This document shows positions 54,532 to 62,967 of a stretch of DNA of 64,000 nt, one piece after another. This stretch comes from Aureococcus anophagefferens (taxonomy: Eukaryota; Sar; Pelagophyceae; Pelagomonadales; Pelagomonadaceae). The stretch lies in NCBI RefSeq assembly GCF_000186865.1, contig NW_008705599.1:55881-119880 (forward strand), given 5' to 3'. Both the position numbers and the translations under genes were made by a program. Each line of letters begins with the position of its first letter. Positions within the stretch are counted from its first letter, which is position 1. The notes under the pieces were generated by a model. The model saw nothing but the letters and a program-made list of their open reading frames with translations. It made no database searches and had not been told where the DNA came from.

Positions 54532-54992
54532 GGCTGCAACGGCGCGGTCGCGCGGGCGCGCTCGACGGCGGCGGTGCGCGGGCGCGCGACGACGGCGACG
54601 GCGCGGCGCTGCGGCTGTGTCAAAAACCGGCTCGACCACGCCGCCAGCCTCGCCGTCGCGCGCGCAGCCGCACCAACACCACAGCCCCACCACCACCGAC
54701 CGCAGCTGCCAACGCAGAGCGCTGCCAGCTGTCGCGCGCGACTCATCGACGAGCGCTGCGCGTCGCTCGAGCACCGCGCGCCGCACGCACAGCACGCGCA
54801 CGCACCCGGCGTCCCTCGCCTTATCTAAACCGACGCACTCATCTTCGAATCCCGCGTGCCTTTCGTCCGTGCTGCCGGGATTCTCCATACGCGTCGAAGA
54901 TCGACCGATGCGCCGTGGTGGCGCGCGGCGCGCGGCCGTCGAAGCGGGCCCCCTACGCGCCCGCGACGAGACCGGTCGCGCGCCCACAGGCC
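54532..54992. other. Divergent intergenic region
   Basis: About 460 bp between the unknown protein gene and the VMA21-like gene. It is slightly less GC rich, and no open frame has coding character. It presumably contains both promoters. Confidence 0.5.
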
Positions 54993-55349
54993 ATGGAGCC
55001 GCGGCGGCGGAAGCCCGACGACGACGCGGCGCCCGTCGCGAAGATGCGGCGCTGGGGGCCCGTCGACATCCTGTCCGCGCCGGAGAACCGCGCGACGGTC
55101 GCGAAGCTCGGCCGATTCATGTTCGCGGTGGCCGTGTGTCCCCCCGGCGCGTTCTTCGCCGCGCGGGACCTGCAGCGGCCGGGCGCGAAGCACCGGGACG
55201 CCATCGCCGCCGTCGTCGCGGTCCTCGTGCTCAACGCGCTCATCGCGGCCTACGTGATCTCGGCCTTCGCGGAGCCGGACGAGCGGCTCGCGGACGCGCC
55301 GGAGAAGGTCGTCCGCGTCGGCATCTGGAAGGAGCGACGAGCGGAGTAA
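54993..55349 (+). CDS. VMA21: VMA21-like V-ATPase assembly factor
   Basis: 118 residues: cytosolic N terminus (MEPRRRKPDDDAAPVAKMRR), helix 1 (KLGRFMFAVAVCPPGAFFAA), a short lumenal loop with ARDLQRPGAKHRD, helix 2 (AAVVAVLVLNALIAAYVISA), then FAEPDE and a charged tail (VRVGIWKERRAE). Length, two-helix hairpin, the Pro-Pro-Gly in helix 1 and the acidic turn after helix 2 match VMA21. The family helps assemble the V-ATPase membrane ring in the ER and cycles by a C-terminal retrieval signal; here the tail has KERR rather than KKxx. A longer reading of 26 more residues upstream is basic and less likely. Confidence 0.6.
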   Translation: MEPRRRKPDDDAAPVAKMRRWGPVDILSAPENRATVAKLGRFMFAVAVCPPGAFFAARDLQRPGAKHRDAIAAVVAVLVLNALIAAYVISAFAEPDERLADAPEKVVRVGIWKERRAE

Positions 55350-55397
55350 GAAGCGAGATCTGTGGGGAAGGGACGCGTACGGCCGCCGGAGTCCAAG

Positions 55398-56348
55398 CTA
55401 GGTCGTTGTTATCTGCGGTCGGCCCGACGAGGAGAGGACGAGGAGGCCCGGGCCGCGCGTCCTCAGGTGCTCCAGCCGGCCGCGAAGCCGCCGCGAGGGG
55501 AAGTGGGCCTCCGTGCCGAGGAAGAGGCCCACGTCGAGCGCGGCGATGGCGTCGTCGAGGAGCGCCGGGCTGTGCGCGCCGTGCGCGCCGTCGGCGACGG
55601 CGACGTTCGCGACCGCGCGCGCGAACGCGTAGCAGGCCTCGGCCACGAGCGCCGGCGGGCCCTTGACCGCGGCGCCCCCGGCGCGCCAGGCGTCGACGGC
55701 CGGCGCGAGCGCGTCGGCCGCGGCCTCCCAGCGGTGGCCCAGCGCTTTCGCGCGTTCGAGCGCCGCGGCGACGGCGAGCGTCGGGCACGGCGCCGGCGGC
55801 CCCTCGGGCGCGGGCGCGGGCGCCGCGGGCGCGGGCGCGGGCGCCGGGGCGGACGGAGGCGGCGGCCGCGCCTCGAGGACGACGGCCCTCGCGGGCGGCG
55901 GCGCGGGCGCGGCGGCCTCCTCCTCGGCCCTGGCGCGCGCCGCGTCGCGCGCGGCCTCCTCGCGCTCGATGCGCTCCATGAACCGCTCGGCGGCCTCGAC
56001 GGACGCGCCGAGGTCCGACCGCGAGCTGCTCGGCGGCGCCGAGGCCTCGAGCGCCTGCCGGCCGAGCTCGGCGCTCGCGAGGTCCGCGGTCTTCTGCGAC
56101 GCCACGAGGAACGCCTGCGCGTCGTCGATGGCCTCGCGCAGCCGCCGCGCGACGAGGCTCGGGGTGTCTTTGTTCGTGGCCCTGCGCCGGGCGGCCGCGA
56201 GCTTGTGCAGGTCGAAGGACGCCTCGGAGGCCCGCAGCTGCGACGCGAAGCGCGCGAAGAGCGGCGCGACGCCGGGCTCGTAGGTCGCCGACGCCGAGCC
56301 GTCGAGGACGTGCGAGAGCCGCGGGGTTGGGGTTGCGTCGGGCTCCAT
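55398..56348 (-). CDS. Unknown helical protein with Pro/Ala-rich middle
   Basis: 316 residues from MEPDATPTPRLSHVLDGSAS; a Met three codons upstream is possible. An N-terminal helical domain (about 25-150) contains FARFASQLRASEASFDLHKL, RRLREAIDDAQAFLVASQKT and a charged coiled coil (ERIEREEAARDAARARAEEE). The middle (about 150-200) is APAPAPAPAAPAP-type linker. A second helical part (ALGHRWEAAADALAPAVDAW; LVAEACYAFARAVANVAV) ends near LDDAIAALDVGLFLGTEA. No motif identifies it. It reads clean, without frame shifts, so I take it as real. Confidence 0.55.
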   Translation of the reverse strand: MEPDATPTPRLSHVLDGSASATYEPGVAPLFARFASQLRASEASFDLHKLAAARRRATNKDTPSLVARRLREAIDDAQAFLVASQKTADLASAELGRQALEASAPPSSSRSDLGASVEAAERFMERIEREEAARDAARARAEEEAAAPAPPPARAVVLEARPPPPSAPAPAPAPAAPAPAPEGPPAPCPTLAVAAALERAKALGHRWEAAADALAPAVDAWRAGGAAVKGPPALVAEACYAFARAVANVAVADGAHGAHSPALLDDAIAALDVGLFLGTEAHFPSRRLRGRLEHLRTRGPGLLVLSSSGRPQITTT

Positions 56349-56430
56349 CGTGTACAATCCTCGTTACGAGAGGCCGGCAACTTGCAGCGGACGTGAACTT
56401 GTCAACGAGCAGCAGTCCAGTCAGCACAGC

Positions 56431-56920
56431 ATGAAGCTCGTCTATGTCCTCCTCGTCGCCGCCGCGTCGGCCCTGAGCCGTCGGCAGCTCATCACCAAGG
56501 CGCCGGCAGCGGCAGCGCTGGTCGCGGCGCCCGCGGCGAGCTGGGCGTCCGGCGTTTCGCTGGAGGAGGCGGCGAAGTGATCCCGCGGCGTCCTCTTTGT
56601 CGCCCGCCGCGCGCGAACACCCCGCGCGCAGGAACGCGGAGCGGTACCGCGTCAAGGCCGGCATCTGCACGCCGACGAACCCCGCGGACTGCTCGGAGCA
56701 GTACGGGAAGATGCGCGCGCGCGGCGTCGACGCCGCCGCGCCGCCCGCCGCCGCGACCGCCGCCGCGCGCAGGTTGGACCCGCGCAAGGGCCTGAGCAAG
56801 GAGGAGCTCGCCGTGCGCGACAAGCGCAACGACGAGGAGCTCAACTCGCTCAAGGGCATGATGGCCGCCTACGACCCGGACGTCGCGCGCGACAACGCGC
56901 GGAAGCCGTCTCGGAAGTAG
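56431..56920 (+). CDS. Probable thylakoid-lumen protein with twin-arginine leader
   Basis: Join 56431-56576 and 56632-56920, 144 residues. The leader is MKLVYVLLVAAASA (signal peptide), then SRRQLITKAPAAAALVAAPA and SWASG. This gives a twin arginine, a hydrophobic Ala/Val core and an A-x-A-type site, as expected for Tat export to the thylakoid lumen in a plastid reached through the ER. The mature part has two Cys (AGICTPTNPADCSEQYGK) and a C-terminal helical region (KGLSKEELAVRDKRNDEELN). I do not recognise the mature domain; small extrinsic photosystem subunits have this size. It starts 82 bp from the divergent gene. Confidence 0.65.
56577..56631 (+). other. Intron, 55 bp (lumen-protein gene)
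   Basis: GGCGAA|GTGATCCCGCGGCGTCC...CGCGCGCAG|GAACGC, phase 2. Unspliced reading meets TGA at once; spliced reading gives EEAAKNAERYRVKAG. Confidence 0.75.
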
Positions 56921-56972
56921 GGCGCATCGCCTAAGACGCTTCGCTCGCGACCGTGGACACACAACACAACAA

Positions 56973-59900
56973 TTAGAGCCAGGCCGCCGGGGCGGCCCCC
57001 CGGTCCTTGGGCCGCCGCGCGATGGGCGGCGCGAAGGGCCGCGCGGCCGTGCACGCGCGCCGGTGCTTGCGGAGCGCGGGCTTCTTGAAGCGCCGCTTGC
57101 AGTGCTCGCACTCCGCGAGCGCGTGCGCGAAGTAGACCGCCTGGGACGCGTCGTTCGCGACCTCGAGCGCCGCGAGGTCGAGGCGGGAAAAGTCGACGCC
57201 CGCGTGCGGGTCCGGCGGCAGGGGCCCCGGGTCGTCGTCGTCGTCGGGCAGGTTCCGCTTCTTCGCGGCGTCGCGCGCCTTGGCCCAGCGGCTCGCGCAC
57301 GTCCTGCGGTGGTTCGCGAAGGTCGCCGCCGGGTTCAGCGCGCCGCACATGAAGCAGAGCGCCATCTTCGAGCCGCCCTTGCGCGGCACGGCGGCGACCT
57401 TGGACGCGCCGATGAGCTTGACCCGCGACGCGGCCACGCTCCAGCGCTTCTTCGCGCGCGCGGACGCGGCCGCGTCCTGCGTCTTCGCGACGTCCAGGCG
57501 CACGACCTTCCACTGGAGCAGGCACCGGTCGTGGCCGCCCGCCGTCGCGAGCCGCGCGACGACGTCGTCGCCCTCGCGGGCGAAGCCGCTGAGCCAGCGC
57601 ACGGCCGCGCAGCGGCTCCCGTGCGCCGACGCCTCGCGCGCGGGCGCGTTCTGGACGCACGCGGGCGCCGCGAGCACGCGCAGGTCGCCGACGTCGGCGC
57701 CGACGGCCAGCAGGCGCTTCCCGCCGCCCCGCAGGCCGCCGAGCGCCGCCCAGCGCTGCTCCGTGAGCCCCTCGAGGGCGTGGAGCGACGCGACGGCGCG
57801 CGCCGCGGCCGCCCTCGCGCGGCCCGCGGGCCACGCGCCGATGGCGTGCGCGCCGAAGACGCAGGTCGCGCCGGGCCAGGCCTTGTCGCTCGCCGCGCGC
57901 GCGCCGACGGGCACGACGCGGCGCTCGAAGTCGTGGGGCTTCGGGGCGTCGTCGCGGGCCGCGGCCGCGTCGACGTCGTAGTAGAGGAGCTCGTTCGTCG
58001 ACGTGCACACGCGGAGGCACGTCGACGTGGCGTCCCAGTCGAGGTGCGTGACGCGCGCCCTGGCGACGCCAAAGGCCGCGACGCGCCGCCGCGGCGGCGC
58101 CGCGCCGTGCACGGCGATCGCGCCGTCGCGGTGGCCCACGGCGACGCGGCGGCCGTCGGGCGAGAGCCGCACGGCGTCCGCGGCGCCGCGGAGCAGCGCC
58201 GCGGCCGTCGGCTCCGCGCCGTCGCGCGCGTCCTCCATGCCCGCGGCCGCCGCGGCGAGGAAGCCGGCGGCGCCGCTCCGCGCGGTCGTCAGCGCCTGGC
58301 CCGCGCGGTCCGCGGCGCCCGGCGGCGGCGCGACGGGCGGCGCGGCCTTCTTCGGCCTGAGCGGCGGGACGGCCGGCGGCGACGGCGCGAGGGCCGCGCC
58401 GTCCCAGGCGAAGAAGGCGACGGAGCCGTCGTCGAGGCCGACGGCGATCGTCGCGCCGACGGCGTCCATGGCCGTCGCCGGCCGCGGCAGCTCCGCCCAG
58501 GCGACGAGGCGCCGCGCGGCGACGTCGCGGACCGCGAGGACGCCGTCGCCGCCCGCGGACGCGACGAAGGACCCGCCGCCGAGCGCCGCGACGGCCGAGA
58601 GCACGGTCTGCACCGTCGGCGCGAAGTGCGCCGCGAGTTTTGGGGTCGCGGCGCCGTCGTCGACGGCGAAGACGACGCCGCGCGTCGTCGCCGCGACGAG
58701 CTTCGCCGCCCCGTCGCCGAGGACGACGTCGCGCACGGGCGCGCCCCGCGCCGCGCTCCGCAGGTCGCGCGCCGCGTCGCCGGCGTCGCCGGGCGCGCGG
58801 TCGCGCGCGTCGAGGAACGTCTTGCCGACGGCCGCGAAGCCCGCGTCGTTGGCCCCCGCCGCGTCGAAGCCCCAGGCGCGCACGACGCCCGCGGCGTCGC
58901 CCGTCGCGAGCGTGCGGCCGTCGCGGCTCAGGTTGAGCCCCTTGAGCGGGCCGTCGCCCGCGTCGAACGCCGCGAAGCAGGCCGTCCCCCGCCACGCGTA
59001 GACGCGCCCGTCGCCGCCGCCCGTGAGCAGGAGCCGCGGCTCCCGCAGGAAGACGCAGCGGTGCATGGCCGTCGTCGCGAACTCCGGGAGCCAGGACCCG
59101 GCGACGGACCGCACGAGCCACGACCCGGCGCCGTCGGCCTCCGCGAACCAGAACTTGACGTGGCGCCCGGGCCCGACGGTCGCGAAGGACGGCGTCGCCG
59201 TGCCCGCCCGCGCCGCGTCTTCGTCTACATCCGCCTCGGCGTGGTCGCCGTCCTCGAAGAGCCAGCAGCCGTCGTAGATCGCCGGCGGCTCGAAGACCTC
59301 CGCGCGGCGCTCCGCCGCGGGCGTCCGCTCCGCCGCGGCGAGGGCGCTGCCGGCCTCGTCGGCGTCGCCGACGCCGGACCAGTGCGCTGCCGCCTCGCCC
59401 GCGGAGGCCTGGGCGGCGCGGCGCTCGCGCCGGAGCTCCGCGCGTCTTCGGAGCTCGCCGAGGCGCCAGTAGCCCAGCGAGTGCTGCGTGTCCGCGTCGA
59501 CGGCGACGAGGGCCTCGGCGTCGGGGCTGAAGAAGACGAGGAGCGCCGCGGCCTTGAACCAGCCGTCGCCGAGGCGGTGCTGGACGACGAGCGTCTCGAC
59601 GTCCCAGACGAGGATCGCGGGGTCGGCGGCGGCGTCGCCGGACCTAGGGGGGGAGGGACGCGGTGCCGGCCCGCGGCCCGCCGCGGCGCGGAGACGCGCG
59701 CGACGAGGCGCCGCCGCGTCGGCTCGACGGCGAGGCAGGACACGCGCGTCCGGCCGTGGCCCCGGAAGTGGCGCTGGCGGTGCCGCGCGACGTCGTAGAC
59801 GACGACGAGCGCCGCCGCCGCGTAGACGACCTAGTGCGTTGCGTGCGTCGCGGGGAACACACACACCCCCCGAGCGACGCGGCGGGGACGCGCGCGGTCG

Positions 59901-60468
59901 CCGGCGACCTCCCAGAGGTTCCGCGAGACGACGAACGTCGTCTCGAAGCCGTAGCACCACCTGGGCGGGACCAGGGCGATTCGACGCGAGTGGTCCGCGC
60001 GCGCGCGCGTTCCCGAAAACTCATTCACACGTCGAGAGCGCTCCGAGAGGTGATCGCTCGTCCAAAGATCGGCCGAAACGAGTGGAAAGCGGCCGAGAGA
60101 GGAGCCCTCGAAGTGGGGACCGTCGCGCCCTTTTCCTGCCCTGAGCACCACTCGAGGTCGAGGCGGAGCGGCGGCGGCTTCGACGAGCGCCGCACGGCGG
60201 CGTCGACGTCGAGGCCCGCGGGCACGCCGACGGGCGTCGTGCAGGGCCAGGCCGAGACGACGTCGCCCGCGCGCGCGGCGCCGTGTCCCGAAGGCACGTG
60301 GAGCGGCCGCCGCGCGGCCGCGCCCGCGTGGGGCGCCGCGAAGCCGCCGCGGCGCAGGCGGCGCTCGGGCTTCGGCCGCGGCGCCGGCGCCGGCGCCTTC
60401 GCGCGGCGCGGGACGGCCTCGGGGTAGCCGCCCTCGCGCGCGGCCCACCGCGGCGGCGACGCGGGCTT

Positions 60469-60516
<48 letters not shown>

Positions 60517-60755
60517 GTCGAGCCGCGCGGCGTCCGCGAGGCTCACGGGCCCCTCGCCGCGGTCCGGCAGCCGCGCGCGCACGTCCTCGAAGCCCGGCGC
60601 CGCCGCGTAGTCCTCGAGCGTGTGCCTAGGAAGCGGCGGGTTTCGTGGGTCGCGCGACGCTGGCGAGGCGACGGCGCGCGCGCATCGACGGCGCCCTCCG
60701 CGGCGCGCGCCGCCTTGTGCAGCTGCTGGGCGCCGAACTCGTCGAGGCCTTCCAT
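56973..60755 (-). CDS. EML-like HELP/WD40 protein with C-terminal zinc fingers
   Basis: Join, in transcript order, 60755-60673, 60625-60152, 59960-59909, 59830-59700 and 59643-56973; 1136 residues. N terminus MEGLDEFGAQQLHKAARAAE, then a Pro-rich linker. The HELP motif RLDLEWCYGFETTF spans an intron. VVYAAAALVVVYDVARHRQR and LVASGDAAADPAILVWD begin the WD40 array, which forms at least two propellers (for example LLTGGGDGRVYAWRG; VGHRDGAIAVHG). The C terminus has two C2HC-type fingers, CFMCGALNPAATFANHRRTC and CEHCKRRFKKPALRKHRRAC. EML proteins bind microtubules; the fingers are an unusual addition. Four introns were placed by family conservation and all phases close. Confidence 0.8.
59644..59699 (-). 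other. GC-AG intron, 56 bp (EML-like gene)
   Basis: CTCGTCGC|GCGCGTCTCCGCGCC...CCCCCCTAG|GTCCGG, phase 2. No GT donor gives the expected LVASGDAAADP; a GC donor does. Confidence 0.65.
59831..59908 (-). other. Intron, 78 bp (EML-like gene)
   Basis: TGGGAG|GTCGCCGGCGACC...AACGCACTAG|GTCGTC, phase 0; GTCG is shared at both ends. Joining gives NLWEVVYAAAALVV. Confidence 0.75.
59961..60151 (-). other. Intron, 191 bp, flanked by perfect 8-bp direct repeat GTGGTGCT
   Basis: CTCGA|GTGGTGCTCAGGG...CCGCCCAG|GTGGTGCTACGG, phase 2. Eight bases at the intron start equal the first eight of the next exon. Splicing yields LDLEWCYGFE, the HELP motif. Confidence 0.8.
60473..60513 (-). repeat. GGC triplet run coding polyproline
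   Basis: Uninterrupted GGC on the plus strand, read as about 15 consecutive prolines in the EML-like protein. Confidence 0.9.
60626..60672 (-). other. Intron, 47 bp (EML-like gene, first intron)
   Basis: GCGCC|GTCGCCTCGCCAGCGTCGC...CTTCCTAG|GCACAC, phase 2. It carries CAGCGTCGCGC, also present in the SMC3 intron at 43837. Spliced product: AVDARAPHTLEDYAAAPGFE. Confidence 0.7.
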
Positions 60756-60907
60756 CTATGGGCAGCGTTCAGGCACCATCATCGCATGCTTCAAAAAGTC
60801 AACACCGTTGGTTGAAGTTATGCCAGTTGGCTGTTGTAGCAGCCCTTCGACGAGGCCGCGCCGCGCAGCCCCGTGCTCCACCGTTGGGGTCGCGGCAGCC
60901 CTTCGCC

Positions 60908-61795
60908 ATGGAGACGCCGCCGCGCGACAAGCCGCGCCGCGCCCTGTCGGAGAACAACGCCGACGGCGCGGTCGGCCTCCGGTTCTACGACTGGGCGACG
61001 CCCGCGAAGCCGTCGCGCCCCGGGGGCCGCCGGGCGTCGCAGGGCGTCGAGGGCCGCGGGCGCGCGCTGTCGCACCCGGCGCTGCGGCACCAGCCGGGCC
61101 CCGCGACGCCGCTGAGCAAGGTCGTCCGCGCGGCGCAGCTGGAGCGCGACGCCGCGCTCGGCCCCGCCTACGCGAAGAAGCGGGACCTGCTGCTGCGCCT
61201 GGGCCGGTGCTTCGACGTCACGTTCGACTCGCCGGGCCCGCTCGGCTTCAAGATCTGCCTCGGCCGCGTCGGCGACGCGGGCGGCCCGTCGACGCGGAAG
61301 CGCGTCCTCGTCGACGAGACGTTCGAGACGAGCCCGGCGTTCGATGCGCTCCGCCCGCGCGACGAGCTCATCGCCATCAACGGCCAGCTCGTCATCGAGA
61401 TCGACGCCGAGGCCTTCGCGGCGCTCGTGGCGCGGCTCCGGGCCCTGCCGCGGCCGCTCGTCCTCACGTTCGCCAAGGGGCACGGCCGCGCGCGCGCGTT
61501 CGAGCGGCAAACCGCGAAGCGCGCGGACGCCGCGGAGCGCGAGGCGGCCGTCGCCGCGGCGTCGGAGGTCGCCGCGCGGCGCCGCGCGGGGCCGGCCCGG
61601 GCCGCGCGCGCCCACGAGGACATCGACGCCGCCGGCGTCGTCGAGGCGCCGCCGTCGCCGGGCGCGCTGGCCATCCCGCCGCTCGACCGCGCGGACGACG
61701 ACGCGGACCTCGCGCCGTCCTGCGGCGTCATGTGCTTCGGCGTCTCCATCTCCTGCGACTACGTCGTCGACGAGCCCCGGGCCCGCCTCCTCTGA
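60908..61795 (+). CDS. PDZ-domain protein
   Basis: 295 residues, single exon. A basic N-terminal part (METPPRDKPRRALSENNADG) and a linker lead to a PDZ domain at about residues 98-195. The carboxylate-binding loop is PGPLGFKICLGRVGD, then FETSPAFDALRPRDELIAIN and GQLVIEIDAEAFAALVARLR, with RPLVLTFAKG as the last strand. A short Glu/Ala-rich helix follows. The C terminus has a Cys-containing hydrophobic patch (SCGVMCFGVSISCDYVVDE) that could be a lipidation or membrane-contact site. PDZ domains bind C-terminal peptides; the partner is unknown. It is convergent with the SH3-RING gene, 22 bp apart. Confidence 0.75.
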   Translation: METPPRDKPRRALSENNADGAVGLRFYDWATPAKPSRPGGRRASQGVEGRGRALSHPALRHQPGPATPLSKVVRAAQLERDAALGPAYAKKRDLLLRLGRCFDVTFDSPGPLGFKICLGRVGDAGGPSTRKRVLVDETFETSPAFDALRPRDELIAINGQLVIEIDAEAFAALVARLRALPRPLVLTFAKGHGRARAFERQTAKRADAAEREAAVAAASEVAARRRAGPARAARAHEDIDAAGVVEAPPSPGALAIPPLDRADDDADLAPSCGVMCFGVSISCDYVVDEPRARLL

Positions 61796-61817
61796 GGCGC
61801 CGCGCCCGATGATTTTT

Positions 61818-62795
61818 TTAGAGAAAGATCCGCATCGTCGACCGCACGGCGACGCGGCACACGGGGCACTCGTCGACGATCCTCGAGTCGTTGGCCTTGG
61901 ACACGCAGACGCCGCAGAGGACGTGGCCACAGGGCACGAGGGCCGTGTCCTTGGCCCGCTCCATGCAGACGGCGCACTCGTCGCCCGGGTCGAGGTCCTC
62001 CGGCGGCGGCGGCGGCGGCGGCGCGGCCGCGGCGGCCGGCGGCGGCGCCGCGCGGCGGACGTCGAGCTCGCGCGCGAGGCGCGCGCGCTCCGCCTCCGAG
62101 GACCGCCGCGCGGCCTCGAGGGCCTCGTTGCGCGCCCGGAGCGCCTCGATCTCGGCGTCGCGCCCCGCGTCGGCCGGCGGCGGCGGCGCCGCGTCCGCGG
62201 CCGACGGGCTCCGCTTCTTGCCGCCGACGAGGCCCCGGAGGCTCCGGCGCGCGCTCTTCAGCGCCGCGCGCGGCGTCGAGAGGCGGGGCCCGCCGGACGC
62301 GCGCCGCGGCGACGCGAGGCTCGCCGCGTCGATGGGCTCGGGCGATTCCGCGAAGAGCGCGGAGTCGACGCTCAGCGGCCGCGGCCGCGGCGCCGGCGCC
62401 GGGCGCTGGAGCGCGGCGAAGGACGCGCTCGCCGGCCGCGCCGGGAGCCGCGGCGGCGGCTCCGGCGCGCTCGGCGGCGCCGGCGCGGGCGCGGGCGCGG
62501 CGGCGGACGACTCGCTCAGAGACAGCGCCATCGCCATCTTGAGCTTGAAGTCGAAGTCGTCGTCGGCGTCGGCCGCGTCGTCGCCCTCGGCGGCGGCAGC
62601 GTCGAGCACGATGAACGTCCTCGGCACGTAGCCCTCGCTGCCGTCGCGCTTCCGCGCGTACCACCAGCCGCTTTCATCCGGCCAGCACTCCAGGGCCTCG
62701 TCCGCCGCCAGCGGCAGCTCCGTCGGCTCGTTGGGCACGTGGGAGAACGACGCGCGACACGGAGTCGGAGGACCGTAGTCCGGCTCCTCGGTCAT
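61818..62795 (-). CDS. SH3-UIM-RING protein, probable E3 ubiquitin ligase
   Basis: 325 residues. N-terminal SH3 domain (about 13-64) with the typical WWYARKRDGSEGYVPRTFI, where WW is the ligand Trp and G-Y-V-P the closing motif. A helix DFDFKLKMAMALSLSES (about 80-96) matches the ubiquitin-interacting motif pattern. A disordered Pro/Ser region with a basic stretch and a short coiled coil (AEIEALRARNEALEAARRSS) precede a C-terminal C3HC4 RING: CAVCMERAKDTALVPCGHVL, CGVCVSK, then ECPVCRVAV. The late single-RING position resembles the MGRN1/LOG2 and XIAP style. SH3 would bring substrate and UIM would bind ubiquitin. Confidence 0.85.
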   Translation of the reverse strand: MTEEPDYGPPTPCRASFSHVPNEPTELPLAADEALECWPDESGWWYARKRDGSEGYVPRTFIVLDAAAAEGDDAADADDDFDFKLKMAMALSLSESSAAAPAPAPAPPSAPEPPPRLPARPASASFAALQRPAPAPRPRPLSVDSALFAESPEPIDAASLASPRRASGGPRLSTPRAALKSARRSLRGLVGGKKRSPSAADAAPPPPADAGRDAEIEALRARNEALEAARRSSEAERARLARELDVRRAAPPPAAAAAPPPPPPPEDLDPGDECAVCMERAKDTALVPCGHVLCGVCVSKANDSRIVDECPVCRVAVRSTMRIFL

Positions 62796-62967
62796 CGTCG
62801 TCGGCTCGGAGCTTCCATCGTGCGAGGCCTAGGCGGCATCGAGGGCTGCTTTGGTGCTCGAGCGGCTCCTCGAGGTTTGCCTGCTCGATCATGTCTCGAT
62901 CACTCGGTTGACGCAACTCGATCGCGGCCGCCGTGCTCGACCCCTCGACGCGCGCGCGCAGCCGCTG

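Noticed and set aside
56431..56580. Stand-alone 49-residue peptide ending AAK
   Set aside because: The stop lies in a GT-AG intron. Splicing continues the frame into a Cys-containing mature protein.
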